Below are positions 8,462 to 18,243 of a stretch of 64,000 bases of DNA, piece after piece (position 1 is the stretch's first letter; each line of letters starts with the position of its first letter). Position numbers and translations under genes: made by a program. The DNA comes from CAZIKF01 sp964539825 (GTDB taxonomy: Bacteria > Muiribacteriota > UBA6191), in the NCBI GenBank assembly GCA_964539825.1, contig CAZIKF010000020.1, positions 1 through 64,000 of the forward strand, given 5' to 3'. The notes beneath the pieces are model-generated. The model did no database searches, was not told the DNA's origin, and saw only the letters and a list, made by a program, of their open reading frames with translations.

Positions 8462-11008
8462 ATGGTTCCCCAGAAGATCACCAGGCTCATTTTTACACTA
8501 TTCGTAGTTACTGCGATCCTAAACTCAGCTCCAATTCTCACAGATCTTGAAGAGGTGATAGACTCTGATCCGTTTTTCTCCTTTTTCGCTGTAGACCTAC
8601 GTCAGAGAGTGTTCCCATCTCGTACTCTTGAATATTCTGTACATAAGGGCTTTCACAAAAAGGTTGCCTCCGCCCCTTACGGAGGTGCTGAAGTCAGCAG
8701 GTTTTCCCAGGAGTTCCTGCACCCAAGACTGCCGCTGAAATTGTGGGATTATCTAATTGAGAACGAGTACGAAGTGGAAATTCACTTCGGTACTGTTGAG
8801 GAGAGTCTGTTCTATTTGCACAGGCAGGGATACGGATTTACTTATAAAATTTCCACTGAAAGCGGAAATAGCACTGAAATTCTTATGGTTCCCCCTGGTC
8901 AGGCTGAGGAACTGCGTTCTGGGGTCTTCATCCTGACGGGAATTGAAGATCGCTCAATTCTTGAGCAGCTTCAGATTGCTTTGCAATGGACTTTAAAAAA
9001 TTCCGAAAGGTTGGAGCTTACCCAGACCCGAGTTGTGGATTTCCACCTGATCAGTCGTGAATCTTATGAAGCCTCCAGATTCAAAGAAGTTTTCCATTCT
9101 CTTCCACCAGATCTGGAACTTGTTTTAGGGGGCGAAGGAGAAGCGATATTTCGGGGACTTCTTTCAAGAAAGTTCAGCGCCATGTCCCTGAGTCTACTAC
9201 AGGGTCTATTTGGGAAAGAGTTTCTCCTTCCCTTGAAAAGGTCCCTGATAGAGGAAGGATACCTGGGATTGCAGGATTGGAACATTCAAAGATTCTTATC
9301 CCTGGAGAATAATGACTCAAATTTATTGGCTACTGAATCCTTTCTTCTGTTCTCTGAACTCCAAAGAGAACTGGTATTGGCTCTTGCTCAGTCTCCACAA
9401 AAGCCTTTGTCAAAGATACTTCTCTCAGGGAATGAACTGGCCATTCATAAAGAGCTATTACTAAGAAGAGATTTGAGTCGAAAGCTGGAACTTCGCTCAA
9501 ATTTATCGTGGGAAGAGCCTCTTTTCGCTGCTTTACTACCTATCAAGAACAGTTCAGGAACAAAGAGAATGCTGTTTACCGGAAAAGTATACGGACAGAG
9601 TTTGCGCTCTCTGTACAAGGTGCTTTCCCACGTGGGCATACAGGACTTTTTTCATGCAGGAACAGTCTACAGTCTCAGTGAAAATCTCAACCCGGGAGAT
9701 CTCTTTGTACCCGTGACATTAAAGGGAGCCACTAAACTGAAGGTAGATGCCGCACCTCTGTCCAGGGAGAAAGTACAAAAACTCTCCATCAAACATGGAC
9801 TTTCAGGGAGTTATAGTCTGGTCCCAGGATCACTTTCCTCACTCAATAGTCCCCAGGATTTTCAAGACGATCATTTTTATCCCGCAGTTGATTTTCTTTC
9901 CCAATTTTCAGGCAGATGGCAGGTTTTGGGGCTTTGTCTTGAAGACCCCTCAGGTTCTCCCTTGTTAAGTTGGAGGAAAAACCGGGTACATTTTCAAGCG
10001 CTTGTGGAGGCTATTCGCCTGATTTATGACATAGAGGACATCCAGTTTGAGATGAAAGAGGAACATCTCACTTTTCCGTCCATGCAAGAAAAGATCGCTC
10101 ATTTGGATCATCAGTTCAATCTAGATCCCAGTAACTCAGTTTTGTTCCATTTTGCATTGGAGGATTATTTTTCCCGCTGGCTGGAAAATGCCCAGGAAAA
10201 GGAGGCCTACCTGAAGACGGGAAGTTTCGAAGTGCCCACAGCACTGTCAGGTGATCCATTTACCTATTTTCTAACCCGTCCTTTTCAAGATCAAGACGTA
10301 TTGGCCCATATTCTGCAGATAGAAAAGGCTCTTTTTGAATTGAAAACTTACCTTCAACTCATGCAGGAGGAGGAAGTCAATATTCAAATCCATGGAGAGT
10401 TTTTAAATGCTACTTTTACACCCCTGACTCCTTTGATGTTTTCACTGGAAGGGATTTCCCAAAAGGGCTTTGCCGAACTACTTTCCTCTCCATTCGGAGG
10501 GAGCGCCGGCTCAAGAAAGTTTTTGCTAAGGCTGATTCCCACCGGGAAGCGACCCACGTCTGAATACGACTTTCAGCTTCAATCTCTGGAGGAAGGGTTT
10601 CTTGTGAAACAGTATCTTGAAATCTTACTCGATGTTGGGATTTCCCCCTCAAAAGAAAATGGCTTTAAGAGGAGTTCAGTAGGTCAGGGGAGTACCACCG
10701 ATACCCTCAATGAGAGAGCACAGCGCTGGGTCATCGGCTGTGAGGCTTATTTACAGCTTGCGCGCAGTGATTTTCTCAGGGAAAAAAGCCAGGTTTTTTC
10801 TCAGGCACCCTGGTCTCAAGAGCGAGTCTCCAGACTCACGGATGATTTAAGGACTGGGGTGGTGAGGCTTGCTGCTGAGGGTCTGGAGATCAAAGAGGCA
10901 ATCTCTAGTGTTGTACTGGACCAGAATGAAAAGGAAGAACTATACGCGTTGATCATGGGCAAGATCTCTGATTTGGAAGAATTCGTACGAGTATTTGAAG
11001 CCTATTAG
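8462..11008 (+). CDS. Large exported protein of unknown function (848 residues)
   Basis: An N-terminal hydrophobic stretch (ITRLIFTLFVVTAILNSA) is a likely signal peptide or anchor. The remainder is soluble, with no repeats and no Cys-rich or recognisable catalytic motif. Mixed helix and strand composition and several aromatic-rich stretches suggest a multi-domain folded protein. A GGAAGGATCC stretch upstream contains a weak ribosome-binding site. It is flanked by the divergently transcribed histidine kinase and the repeat region, and it precedes the type II secretion cluster, so it could be a secretion substrate or accessory. That rests on position only. Its stop codon touches the start of a palindromic repeat. 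Confidence 0.6.
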   Translation: MVPQKITRLIFTLFVVTAILNSAPILTDLEEVIDSDPFFSFFAVDLRQRVFPSRTLEYSVHKGFHKKVASAPYGGAEVSRFSQEFLHPRLPLKLWDYLIENEYEVEIHFGTVEESLFYLHRQGYGFTYKISTESGNSTEILMVPPGQAEELRSGVFILTGIEDRSILEQLQIALQWTLKNSERLELTQTRVVDFHLISRESYEASRFKEVFHSLPPDLELVLGGEGEAIFRGLLSRKFSAMSLSLLQGLFGKEFLLPLKRSLIEEGYLGLQDWNIQRFLSLENNDSNLLATESFLLFSELQRELVLALAQSPQKPLSKILLSGNELAIHKELLLRRDLSRKLELRSNLSWEEPLFAALLPIKNSSGTKRMLFTGKVYGQSLRSLYKVLSHVGIQDFFHAGTVYSLSENLNPGDLFVPVTLKGATKLKVDAAPLSREKVQKLSIKHGLSGSYSLVPGSLSSLNSPQDFQDDHFYPAVDFLSQFSGRWQVLGLCLEDPSGSPLLSWRKNRVHFQALVEAIRLIYDIEDIQFEMKEEHLTFPSMQEKIAHLDHQFNLDPSNSVLFHFALEDYFSRWLENAQEKEAYLKTGSFEVPTALSGDPFTYFLTRPFQDQDVLAHILQIEKALFELKTYLQLMQEEEVNIQIHGEFLNATFTPLTPLMFSLEGISQKGFAELLSSPFGGSAGSRKFLLRLIPTGKRPTSEYDFQLQSLEEGFLVKQYLEILLDVGISPSKENGFKRSSVGQGSTTDTLNERAQRWVIGCEAYLQLARSDFLREKSQVFSQAPWSQERVSRLTDDLRTGVVRLAAEGLEIKEAISSVVLDQNEKEELYALIMGKISDLEEFVRVFEAY

Positions 11009-11187
11009 GCGACGAAGGAGCCTAATTCGACTAGAATCAGCGCCCATGGCCGCTGTGAAGCGGCGTCTCTCAGCACTTCCCTCGTCAAACGTAGCTACAC
11101 TACTCCCTCATCACGAAACACTGACACACACCACTTCACAGCAACCACGAACAGCCAATTCTAGCCGAATTAGACTCCTTCGTCGCC
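11008..11187. repeat. Long palindrome, family copy B
   Basis: GGCGACGAAGGAGCCTAATT at the left pairs with AATTAGACTCCTTCGTCGCC at the right with one mismatch, and pairing continues through most of the 180 bp. The core CCCTCGTCAAACGTAGC...CCTCATCACGAA matches the family-A core. The copy starts on the last base of the upstream stop codon and contains no credible gene. Confidence 0.8.
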
Positions 11188-11252
11188 GAGGCACTTTCTA
11201 GTAGGTACTTGTGAATACCTTCAATCTCACCACGCACCAGCCCTCGCCTCCT
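11188..11252. repeat. Partial right arm of a family-A palindrome
   Basis: CTCACCACGCACCAGCCCTC and the following GCCTCCT (11226-11252) differ from the right end of copy A (4646-4671) at about two positions. The corresponding left arm is not seen to its left, where copy B lies. Copy B may therefore have landed in, or replaced, half of an older copy. The stretch 11253-11323 shows nothing recognisable. Confidence 0.6.
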
Positions 11253-11323
11253 AATTTCTTAAGATAATTTTTGATCCTCAATCGCTGCTCAACAATAACC
11301 TTCCCTCTGTTTCATGAACCAAG

Positions 11324-11423
11324 NNNNNNNNNNNNNNNNNNNNNNNNNNNNNNNNNNNNNNNNNNNNNNNNNNNNNNNNNNNNNNNNNNNNNNNNNNNNN
11401 NNNNNNNNNNNNNNNNNNNNNNN
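11324..11423. other. Assembly gap of 100 N
   Basis: Exactly 100 undetermined bases, the conventional placeholder for a gap of unknown length. Repeat sequence of the same palindrome family lies on both sides, which probably explains why assembly failed here. The true content and size are unknown. Confidence 0.99.
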
Positions 11424-11549
11424 TCAGGAGTACCGAATGGCAGTAATTCGTGAGAAGAAGGTAGCATCGCTACCTTCGCCGAGGGAACTGCTGGCAGGCA
11501 GTGCTCATGGGCACTCTCAAGCTTGCCTAAGTACCAGTTCTCAATTCAA
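11424..11549. repeat. Palindrome family copy C, inverted and truncated by the gap
   Basis: From TCAGGAGTACCG to CTAAGTACCAGTTCTC the sequence is a close match to the reverse complement of the left and central part of copy A. It includes GGTAGCATCGCTACC, GAGGGAACTGCTGGCAGGC and the outer AAGTACCAGTTCTC. The other arm would lie inside the N run. It sits directly upstream of gspC, so the gspC promoter may be in or near this repeat. Confidence 0.75.
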
Positions 11550-11590
11550 ACATAAACAAAAACGGTCAAGAATCCGATACTTTTGTCAAA

Positions 11591-12532
11591 ATGCGATTTA
11601 AACAGAGTCTATTGCTGGACGTTTTAATAGTGGCGTTCTCATCCTTTTTTGTACTGCGCCTTTTCTGGTTCCAGCAGGACCTGTATAAGGAAGAAACTGT
11701 GACGTCTGGAGCTAAGCAGGAACTTACAAATCAGGTCAAGCGTGCTCCGGTACTTACTAAGAGAATCTATGATGTGGATGCTTTCCGTGTGAAGCCTCCG
11801 AAAAAAAAGCCCGCTCCGGTAGCGCCCAAGGGACCGAAATTGGTACCCGCTAAACCAAAAGTGGTTAAAAAAACAAAACAACCCGTCACTCGTCTGCCGT
11901 TGGAGCTTCACGGGGTCATCCTTGATGAAGAAAGTTCCGTTGCATTTGTTTACAACACCGCGAAACGGATCACGGGAGTATTCCAACTCAATGAGATGGT
12001 GATGGATGGCGTAAAGCTTGTCGAAATTCAATTAAACAAGGTCTTGCTCGATAACCGTGGAAAAATTCAAGAGCTGATCTATAAGGGATATAGCGATGCT
12101 CTGGATAAGCTGTTGAGCTCAGGAACAACCTTTGAGGCCACTAAGAAACAAGCTGTCAGATCTACACCAAGGCCTAAATCCGAGGGGAAATTTGAAGTCA
12201 CCGCCGTAGGGGACAGCATCTTCGTGACTCAAAAAGAGGCTAAGAGACAGGTGACTCAGCTCTCAAACCTTCTTTCACAGGTCCGGGTGCAGCCCAATTT
12301 CACCCGATCAGGAAGGGCTGACGGATTTAAAATTCTACACGTGAACCGAGGATCTTTCGTGGAAGCGCTCGGGGTAAATAGCGGAGATATTATCAAGGCA
12401 ATCAATGGGACCATCGTGGATTCCATGCAAAAGGGATACGAGTTATTCAACAGGCTTAAAAACGAGACAGCAGTAGATGTGGAAATCATTCGTAACAATG
12501 AGACTCGAACGATCCACTTCGAAATGAGGTAA
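11591..12532 (+). CDS. gspC: Type II secretion inner-membrane protein GspC
   Basis: GspC links the inner-membrane platform to the secretin in the periplasm. The layout fits: a short cytoplasmic start, one membrane segment (about residues 8-27), a Pro/Lys-rich periplasmic linker (65-100), a homology-region domain (about 100-170, LPLELHGVILDE...AFV) that contacts GspD, and a C-terminal PDZ domain (about 230-313, with GFKILHVNRGS and GDIIKAINGT) implicated in substrate recognition. It is the first gene of the secretion operon, five bases before gspD. Its upstream region is a palindromic repeat next to the assembly gap, so the promoter cannot be placed. Confidence 0.9.
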   Translation: MRFKQSLLLDVLIVAFSSFFVLRLFWFQQDLYKEETVTSGAKQELTNQVKRAPVLTKRIYDVDAFRVKPPKKKPAPVAPKGPKLVPAKPKVVKKTKQPVTRLPLELHGVILDEESSVAFVYNTAKRITGVFQLNEMVMDGVKLVEIQLNKVLLDNRGKIQELIYKGYSDALDKLLSSGTTFEATKKQAVRSTPRPKSEGKFEVTAVGDSIFVTQKEAKRQVTQLSNLLSQVRVQPNFTRSGRADGFKILHVNRGSFVEALGVNSGDIIKAINGTIVDSMQKGYELFNRLKNETAVDVEIIRNNETRTIHFEMR

Positions 12533-12537
12533 GGAAG

Positions 12538-15309
12538 ATGAGAGTAATCATAGTTTTGGGAATCTGCCTCGGGCTCGTTATTCCTCTCTATTGCGCTGAA
12601 AAAGACAAAAGCCAGATCGTGGAACAAGGCGATAAGGTGATGATCAACCTGAAAAATGCTGATATCGCCGTCATTGTTGAATATCTTTCACGTTTTTCTG
12701 GTTCCCACTACCTCATTGATCCCACCGTGAAGGGGAGTATCTCGATCATGGCCAACAAGCCGGTGAGCCGCAAGGAAGCGGTCATTATTCTTGAAGAGGC
12801 CCTGATCTTTCATAACTTCACCATCATGCAGCATGGATTGGCCAAGTATGTGATCCCTACCCGCTTCGCCAAGCAATACGGTATTGAGATGAAAATGGGG
12901 GCCGACGGCGTAAAGAAAATAGATACAGCGAATATTGAGATGCGGTTTTTTAAACTGGAATACATCAGTGTTCGCAAGATGAATACCATACTCAATACGA
13001 TTATGAGCAAAAACGGTCAGATCATTCCCCACGTGCAGGAGAAGATGCTGCAGATAATCGATCAGACTTTTTCTTTGAAAAGGATGGCGGAACTCATTGA
13101 GAAAATGGATAAGCCAGATGCCCTGCTGGAACTCTATGTCATCCATCTTCAAAACACCCAGGCAGGGAAAATGGTGGCTCAGTTGAAATCTGTTTTTGCC
13201 AAGAACCTGATTTTGAGAGAGTCACCCAATGAACTTGAAGCAGAAGAGGATAAAATCAATTTCATCGCCGATGATCGCACCAATAAAATTCTGGTGATTT
13301 GCCATCAGAAGTACATTGAACAAATTCGAGCCACTACGAGGGTTCTGGACCAAGAACTTGGGATCATTCAGCAGGTGCAGCTCTACCAGGTGCGAAATGG
13401 AGACCCTGATGAGCTGGCGAAAAATCTGATCGATCTATTTCCTAAAGACACTGTAAAAATCAAGCCGGATGAAAGACTTCACGCATTGCTCATCATTTCA
13501 CAGTCCGATCGAATGATTCAGGCAGTTCTTCAGATGGCGGCCAGGCTGGATATGGAAGCTCCCAAGGGATCGGGAGACGTACGTGTCTATTACCTGGAGC
13601 ATTCTGACGCCAAGGAGATGGCGGAGACCCTCAATAAACTTTTTGAGAAAAAGAAGAGCAAGAACCCGAAGGATCAACTCTCCATTGTTCCTGACGAAGC
13701 GACAAATGCGCTTGTGATTACCGCTACCAGGCAGATGTGGGAAGAAATTCTGGAAATTTTGAAAATGCTCGACATTTTTCGAGCCCAGGTTCTGGTAGAA
13801 GCTGTAATCGTGGAAGTGAACATGAGCTTTGCACGCGAGCTGGGGGTGAATTTGGCACAGCTCGGAGGACAAGTTATGTCCGATGGAATTCTTGGTTTTG
13901 GGATCATTTCAGACCCTTCGCTGGCAATTGGTCAGGGGCTTAATATTGGAGTTGTAGATCAGGCCACAGATGCGGATGAACTGTTTACAGCAACACCAAG
14001 AGCATTATTACGTATTTTCAAAAACTCCTCCCAGGCGAATCTTCTTTCCGCCCCTCAAATTCTCACCATGGATAATGAAGAGGCCACCATCAATGTGGGG
14101 GAATTGGTGCCGATTCAAACCACAACCTCCACAAGCATTAACCAATCTTCCAATATTCGATTCGAGGATGTGGGACTGGACCTGACCATAAAGCCTCGAA
14201 TCACCCAGAAAAAAACGATCAGCCTGGATGTGAAACTTGAAGTGAAGTCCCGCAGTCCCGAAAATATTCAAGGAATCAGCGTTCCCATCATCGGTCGACG
14301 AGCGTTAACCACCGTGATCAACACCAAACATGGGGGTACCGTCGTAATCGGGGGATTAATGAAGGATGAAAAATCCACCATTCACAGCCGGGTTCCGCTT
14401 GTGTCGAGAATTCCCTTCCTGGGTAAGCTGTTTCAAAGCAAAAAGAGGGAAAATAAGAAGACCAATCTCTTTGTGTTTCTCACTCCTTATGTCCTCTCTG
14501 ATAACGATGAGGTGCAGGCCATTACCAAAGATCTGAACCAGCGCATGAACCAGTCTATGGATACCTCCGAATTCAATCCCCTGAGTTTCATTGAAGGTAA
14601 GGGAGTGAATACCGAAAAAACTCAACCCAGGCTAAGTGAGCAGAGTTCTGTTGCCATCGATCGAATTTCCATAGATGGAATCTCTGAGAGCGTTGAGTCC
14701 ACTCGAAAGGTACTAAAGTCATCCAAAGTTGTTCAGAGTAAGCCAAAGAAGAAATCTAAAAAGGTTCGTTCAAAAAAAAGAGTGAGGAAAAAGAAGACTC
14801 AACCTGAGAAGCAAAAAACCAAAACACCTGGGGTGCAGGACTCTGAGGAAAGGCTTATCCCTGAAGAAGACGTAGAACCGCAGGCAGTACTTCCCCGATC
14901 CTTCCGCAGAGACCGAAAGCCGCAGGGGAGACTCTCAAGGCCTCTGTTTGAACCCCCTTCTAAGAAGAAAGTTGGAGGATCAGAAAAGTCACCGTCGGCA
15001 AGAACGCCTGATAGCTTTCTAGCCTCTCTAAGCGCAAAAAGAAAGGCTGCTGCCCGAGCCGGGTCGAGCCATGCAAGGGGGGGGGTATCTCAATTGAAGG
15101 ACACCAGGATTGTTGGCTCGGAGCCCGGGCCACTGGATGGGGGAAAAACCGTTAAGATGGTATCCGGGTCTTTTGGTGAAAATTTTGAAGACCTTTTACG
15201 GAAGCTCAGGGAGAAAATTGAAGATGGACCTCAGGCAAAAAATGCCAATGATCAATTTGATGTGCTTGTATCTAAAATCAAGGCTCATTTAGAGCACAAG
15301 GGCATCTGA
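12538..15309 (+). CDS. gspD: Type II secretion secretin GspD with long basic C-terminal tail
   Basis: Forms the outer-membrane channel. A signal peptide (MRVIIVLGICLGLVIPLYCA) precedes the N0 domain (about residues 35-105) and the N1-N3 ring domains (about 130-420). The secretin core (about 420-650) starts near VLVEAVIVEVN and ends at VPLVSRIPFLGKLF and LFVFLTPYVL. Most GspD proteins stop shortly after this point, but here about 270 further residues follow. They are very rich in Lys, Arg and Ser (KKKSKKVRSKKRVRKKK near 740) and probably disordered. No separate pilotin gene is visible. A run of nine G (15077-15085) in the tail could cause frameshifts or reading errors. GGAAG lies just before the start. 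Confidence 0.95.
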   Translation: MRVIIVLGICLGLVIPLYCAEKDKSQIVEQGDKVMINLKNADIAVIVEYLSRFSGSHYLIDPTVKGSISIMANKPVSRKEAVIILEEALIFHNFTIMQHGLAKYVIPTRFAKQYGIEMKMGADGVKKIDTANIEMRFFKLEYISVRKMNTILNTIMSKNGQIIPHVQEKMLQIIDQTFSLKRMAELIEKMDKPDALLELYVIHLQNTQAGKMVAQLKSVFAKNLILRESPNELEAEEDKINFIADDRTNKILVICHQKYIEQIRATTRVLDQELGIIQQVQLYQVRNGDPDELAKNLIDLFPKDTVKIKPDERLHALLIISQSDRMIQAVLQMAARLDMEAPKGSGDVRVYYLEHSDAKEMAETLNKLFEKKKSKNPKDQLSIVPDEATNALVITATRQMWEEILEILKMLDIFRAQVLVEAVIVEVNMSFARELGVNLAQLGGQVMSDGILGFGIISDPSLAIGQGLNIGVVDQATDADELFTATPRALLRIFKNSSQANLLSAPQILTMDNEEATINVGELVPIQTTTSTSINQSSNIRFEDVGLDLTIKPRITQKKTISLDVKLEVKSRSPENIQGISVPIIGRRALTTVINTKHGGTVVIGGLMKDEKSTIHSRVPLVSRIPFLGKLFQSKKRENKKTNLFVFLTPYVLSDNDEVQAITKDLNQRMNQSMDTSEFNPLSFIEGKGVNTEKTQPRLSEQSSVAIDRISIDGISESVESTRKVLKSSKVVQSKPKKKSKKVRSKKRVRKKKTQPEKQKTKTPGVQDSEERLIPEEDVEPQAVLPRSFRRDRKPQGRLSRPLFEPPSKKKVGGSEKSPSARTPDSFLASLSAKRKAAARAGSSHARGGVSQLKDTRIVGSEPGPLDGGKTVKMVSGSFGENFEDLLRKLREKIEDGPQAKNANDQFDVLVSKIKAHLEHKGI

Positions 15310-15321
15310 AACCGGGAAGGA

Positions 15322-17010
15322 ATGGCACACGAGAAACTGGGCGCGATTCTCCAGCGCAAAGGCATCATCAATGAGGAGCAGCTTCTCGAGACCCTTCTGG
15401 CCCAGGAGAAAGAGATACCGAGAAAACGCCTGGGTGAAATTCTCATCGAGAAAAAACTCCTTGATGAAGAGCAGTTGCTAGAGGCCCTCAGCGAACAATA
15501 TCGAATCCCCTACATCAAGAAAATTGATCGTTTGGATAATGATTCGAATTTGATGGCCAAACTTCCGATTGAATTTGCCCGCAAACACCAGTTTTGTCCT
15601 TGTTACACCTCCCATGACGAGCTTGTGGTTGCCCTGAGAGATCCGCTCAAGGTTCATATGCTTGATGATCTAAGACAGGTATTGGGTTTGAAGATCAGGG
15701 CTGTCTTAACCAGTTCTTCGGAAATTGACCTCGCTATAAACGAATGTTACGGCACCCAGAAAGATTTGACTTCGCAGGTCATTAAAGACCTGGAAGAGGC
15801 GGATTATTCAATTAGTCTGGAAGACTTGGGAGGCGCCGAAGATCTACTCGACATGGCAAATAAGGCCCCTGTCATCCGCTTCGTAAATTCGATTATCTAC
15901 CATGCTGTCAATGACAGGGCGTCAGATATTCACATTGAGCCCTATGAAAAGGATATCCGAATTCGGTATAGAATTGATGGTGTTCTCTATGATACTCCAG
16001 CCCCGCCCAAGGCTGTACAAAGGGCTATTGCCTCCAGGATTAAAATACTGGCGGGTCTGGATATAGCTGAAACCAGGCTTCCCCAGGATGGGCGATTGAA
16101 GATTTCCCTTGGTGATCGAATCGTAGATCTGAGGATCTCCGTGTTGCCTACTTCTTTTGGTGAGCGCATTGTGATGCGTCTGCTTGATACTGGTGAAGCA
16201 CTACTGGATATCAATCACCTGGGATTCCCGCCCGGAATCCTACAGGCCTTCCAAAATGAATATACGAGGCCGAACGGAATCCTTCTGGTGACAGGGCCAA
16301 CGGGCTCGGGTAAGTCAACGACACTTTATAGCGTTTTAAAAGACATTCAGAGCCGTGAGAAAAACATTATCACCATCGAGGATCCTGTGGAGATTCAAAT
16401 TGAGGGAATTTCACAAATTCAGGTGAAGCCGAAGATCGAATTTACCTTTGCGGCAGGGCTTCGCTCTATTCTAAGGCAGGATCCTGATATTGTGATGGTA
16501 GGAGAGATCAGAGATCAGGAAACAGCGGAAATAGCGATACAGGGGTCTCAAACCGGTCACCTGGTATTCTCAACCCTGCATACCAATGATACCGCCGGTG
16601 CTATCACTCGAATGTCGGATATGGGTATTGAGCCTTATTTGATTGGTTCCTCGCTGATCGCGGTTTTGGCACAACGACTGGTTCGGATCAATTGCGAGAA
16701 TTGCAAAGAGGCATATCAGCCGGACTCGTTGGGTCTGGAGACCCTGGGTTGTACTGATTCCGGCCCCTTTTACGAGGGAAAGGGATGTATGCGCTGTAAT
16801 CACATTGGATTCAAAGGGAGGAAGGGGATTTTTGAGTTGTTGATCATCGATGAAAAAGTACAAGAGATGATCGGCCATCGAAAAGCATCAGGAGAAATTC
16901 GACGGGATTACTTCGAAAGACGCAAGGAGGGAGTTCTTTTACGCAAGGATGGAATTCGGTGTATTCTCCAGGGAAAAACAACAGTTGCTGAGGTTCTCAG
17001 GGTAGCCTGA
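15322..17010 (+). CDS. gspE: Type II secretion ATPase GspE
   Basis: Cytoplasmic hexameric ATPase that powers pseudopilus assembly. The N-terminal domain has two consecutive 'LGEIL...GII' type helices (about residues 5-60) that contact GspL. The ATPase core has Walker A GPTGSGKST (325-333, K331), an Asp box with ITIEDPVE, Walker B RQDPDIVMVGEIRD and a His box FSTLHTND. A zinc-binding insert shows CENC and CMRC, the tetracysteine feature of GspE. Length (562) is usual. It starts 12 bases after gspD and is followed by gspF after 15 bases. Confidence 0.97.
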   Translation: MAHEKLGAILQRKGIINEEQLLETLLAQEKEIPRKRLGEILIEKKLLDEEQLLEALSEQYRIPYIKKIDRLDNDSNLMAKLPIEFARKHQFCPCYTSHDELVVALRDPLKVHMLDDLRQVLGLKIRAVLTSSSEIDLAINECYGTQKDLTSQVIKDLEEADYSISLEDLGGAEDLLDMANKAPVIRFVNSIIYHAVNDRASDIHIEPYEKDIRIRYRIDGVLYDTPAPPKAVQRAIASRIKILAGLDIAETRLPQDGRLKISLGDRIVDLRISVLPTSFGERIVMRLLDTGEALLDINHLGFPPGILQAFQNEYTRPNGILLVTGPTGSGKSTTLYSVLKDIQSREKNIITIEDPVEIQIEGISQIQVKPKIEFTFAAGLRSILRQDPDIVMVGEIRDQETAEIAIQGSQTGHLVFSTLHTNDTAGAITRMSDMGIEPYLIGSSLIAVLAQRLVRINCENCKEAYQPDSLGLETLGCTDSGPFYEGKGCMRCNHIGFKGRKGIFELLIIDEKVQEMIGHRKASGEIRRDYFERRKEGVLLRKDGIRCILQGKTTVAEVLRVA

Positions 17011-17025
17011 ATCAGGAGCGCTTGG

Positions 17026-18243
17026 ATGCCGACCTATCATTACAGAGCTCTCAATCGGGGCGGGACCAAGATCAGGGGAGAAATCTCAGCTCCCGATGAG
17101 CATGCCGCCCGCAATGCGGTTCGAGAGCAGGGACTCTTTGTGGTTTCCATGGGCTTAGAGACCCAGAAATTTCAAATTCCCAAGTTTCTTCAGGGGTCTG
17201 AAACTTCTTCTGCCAGGGTGCCCCAGAGAGACCTGGTCTTTTTTACCCGTCAGCTTTCTACGCTCATTCGCTCCGGTTTTAAACTCGATAGCGCTTTAAA
17301 TGCGATCTCGGAGCAAGTGGCCCATCCCCGGTTTCACGAGGCGATTATCGACATTGATAGGCAGGTTAAGGAGGGCAAGACTCTCTATGAAGCACTATCT
17401 GTCTATCCCTATATCTTCTCCGAGACCTATCGCTCCCTGGTAAAAGCGGGGGAGGCCTCTGGTCAGCTTCATCCTATTTTGGGAAAGTTGGCGATTTACC
17501 TGGAAGATCAACGAAGACTAAAAAATAAAGTACTGGCGACCCTGACTTACCCGGCGATCATGATTCTGGCAAGTATCGGTGTGGTAGCTGTGCTCATGGC
17601 CTATGTTGTCCCTAATATTACTTCGGTTCTGACCGCTCAAAACAAAGAACTGCCGTTCATTACCACCGTGCTCATAGATAGCTCATCCTTCTTAGCAAGT
17701 TGGTGGCATGTCATCCTGGGCGCGATTGGACTCGCCCTTCTTACCCTGCGGCAATATTATCGCTCCAAAGGGGGTAGACGGGTATTAGATCGGCTTTTTC
17801 TTTCTCTTCCTGTCCTTGGCAGCCTATTTACTAAGGTTGCGATTTCCCGCTTTAGTTCAACATTCGCGGTTTTGCTCCGCAGTGGGGTAGAAATTCTTAA
17901 GTCTCTTCAAATTGTAAAAGATGTTGCTGGTAATGTGATTTTGGCACAGGCACTTGAGAAAGCCTCTCAAAATGTCGGAGAAGGAAGTTCTCTGGCAGGA
18001 CCGCTAGCGGAATCAGGAGTATTTCCACCCATTGTGATCAAAATGATTGAGTCCGGACAGAAATCAAGCAATTTAGAATTGATGCTGGAAACTATCGCCG
18101 AAGACTATGAAAATGAAGTGGAGAATACAATTCTGGGTCTGACTTCAATCCTGGAGCCCCTGATTATTCTTGTTATGGGAGGATTCGTTTGTTTCATTGT
18201 GGTAGCTATACTAGTCCCCCTCCAAGACATGGCAAATATATGA
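17026..18243 (+). CDS. gspF: Type II secretion platform protein GspF
   Basis: Polytopic inner-membrane protein at the base of the pseudopilus. It begins with the characteristic MPTYHYRALNRGG segment and has two copies of the T2SSF helical domain (about residues 70-190 and 270-390) separated by membrane segments. It ends in a final membrane helix (FVCFIVVAILVPL). Its stop codon overlaps the ATG of the next pseudopilin gene (ATGA), indicating coupled translation. Confidence 0.96.
   Translation: MPTYHYRALNRGGTKIRGEISAPDEHAARNAVREQGLFVVSMGLETQKFQIPKFLQGSETSSARVPQRDLVFFTRQLSTLIRSGFKLDSALNAISEQVAHPRFHEAIIDIDRQVKEGKTLYEALSVYPYIFSETYRSLVKAGEASGQLHPILGKLAIYLEDQRRLKNKVLATLTYPAIMILASIGVVAVLMAYVVPNITSVLTAQNKELPFITTVLIDSSSFLASWWHVILGAIGLALLTLRQYYRSKGGRRVLDRLFLSLPVLGSLFTKVAISRFSSTFAVLLRSGVEILKSLQIVKDVAGNVILAQALEKASQNVGEGSSLAGPLAESGVFPPIVIKMIESGQKSSNLELMLETIAEDYENEVENTILGLTSILEPLIILVMGGFVCFIVVAILVPLQDMANI

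Noticed and set aside
11271..11601. Short frames reading through the N run
   Set aside because: They consist mainly of undetermined residues and repeat sequence; they are not evidence for genes.
12688..13152. A 154-codon reverse frame inside gspD
   Set aside because: It is antisense to conserved secretin domains; a shadow caused by codon pattern.
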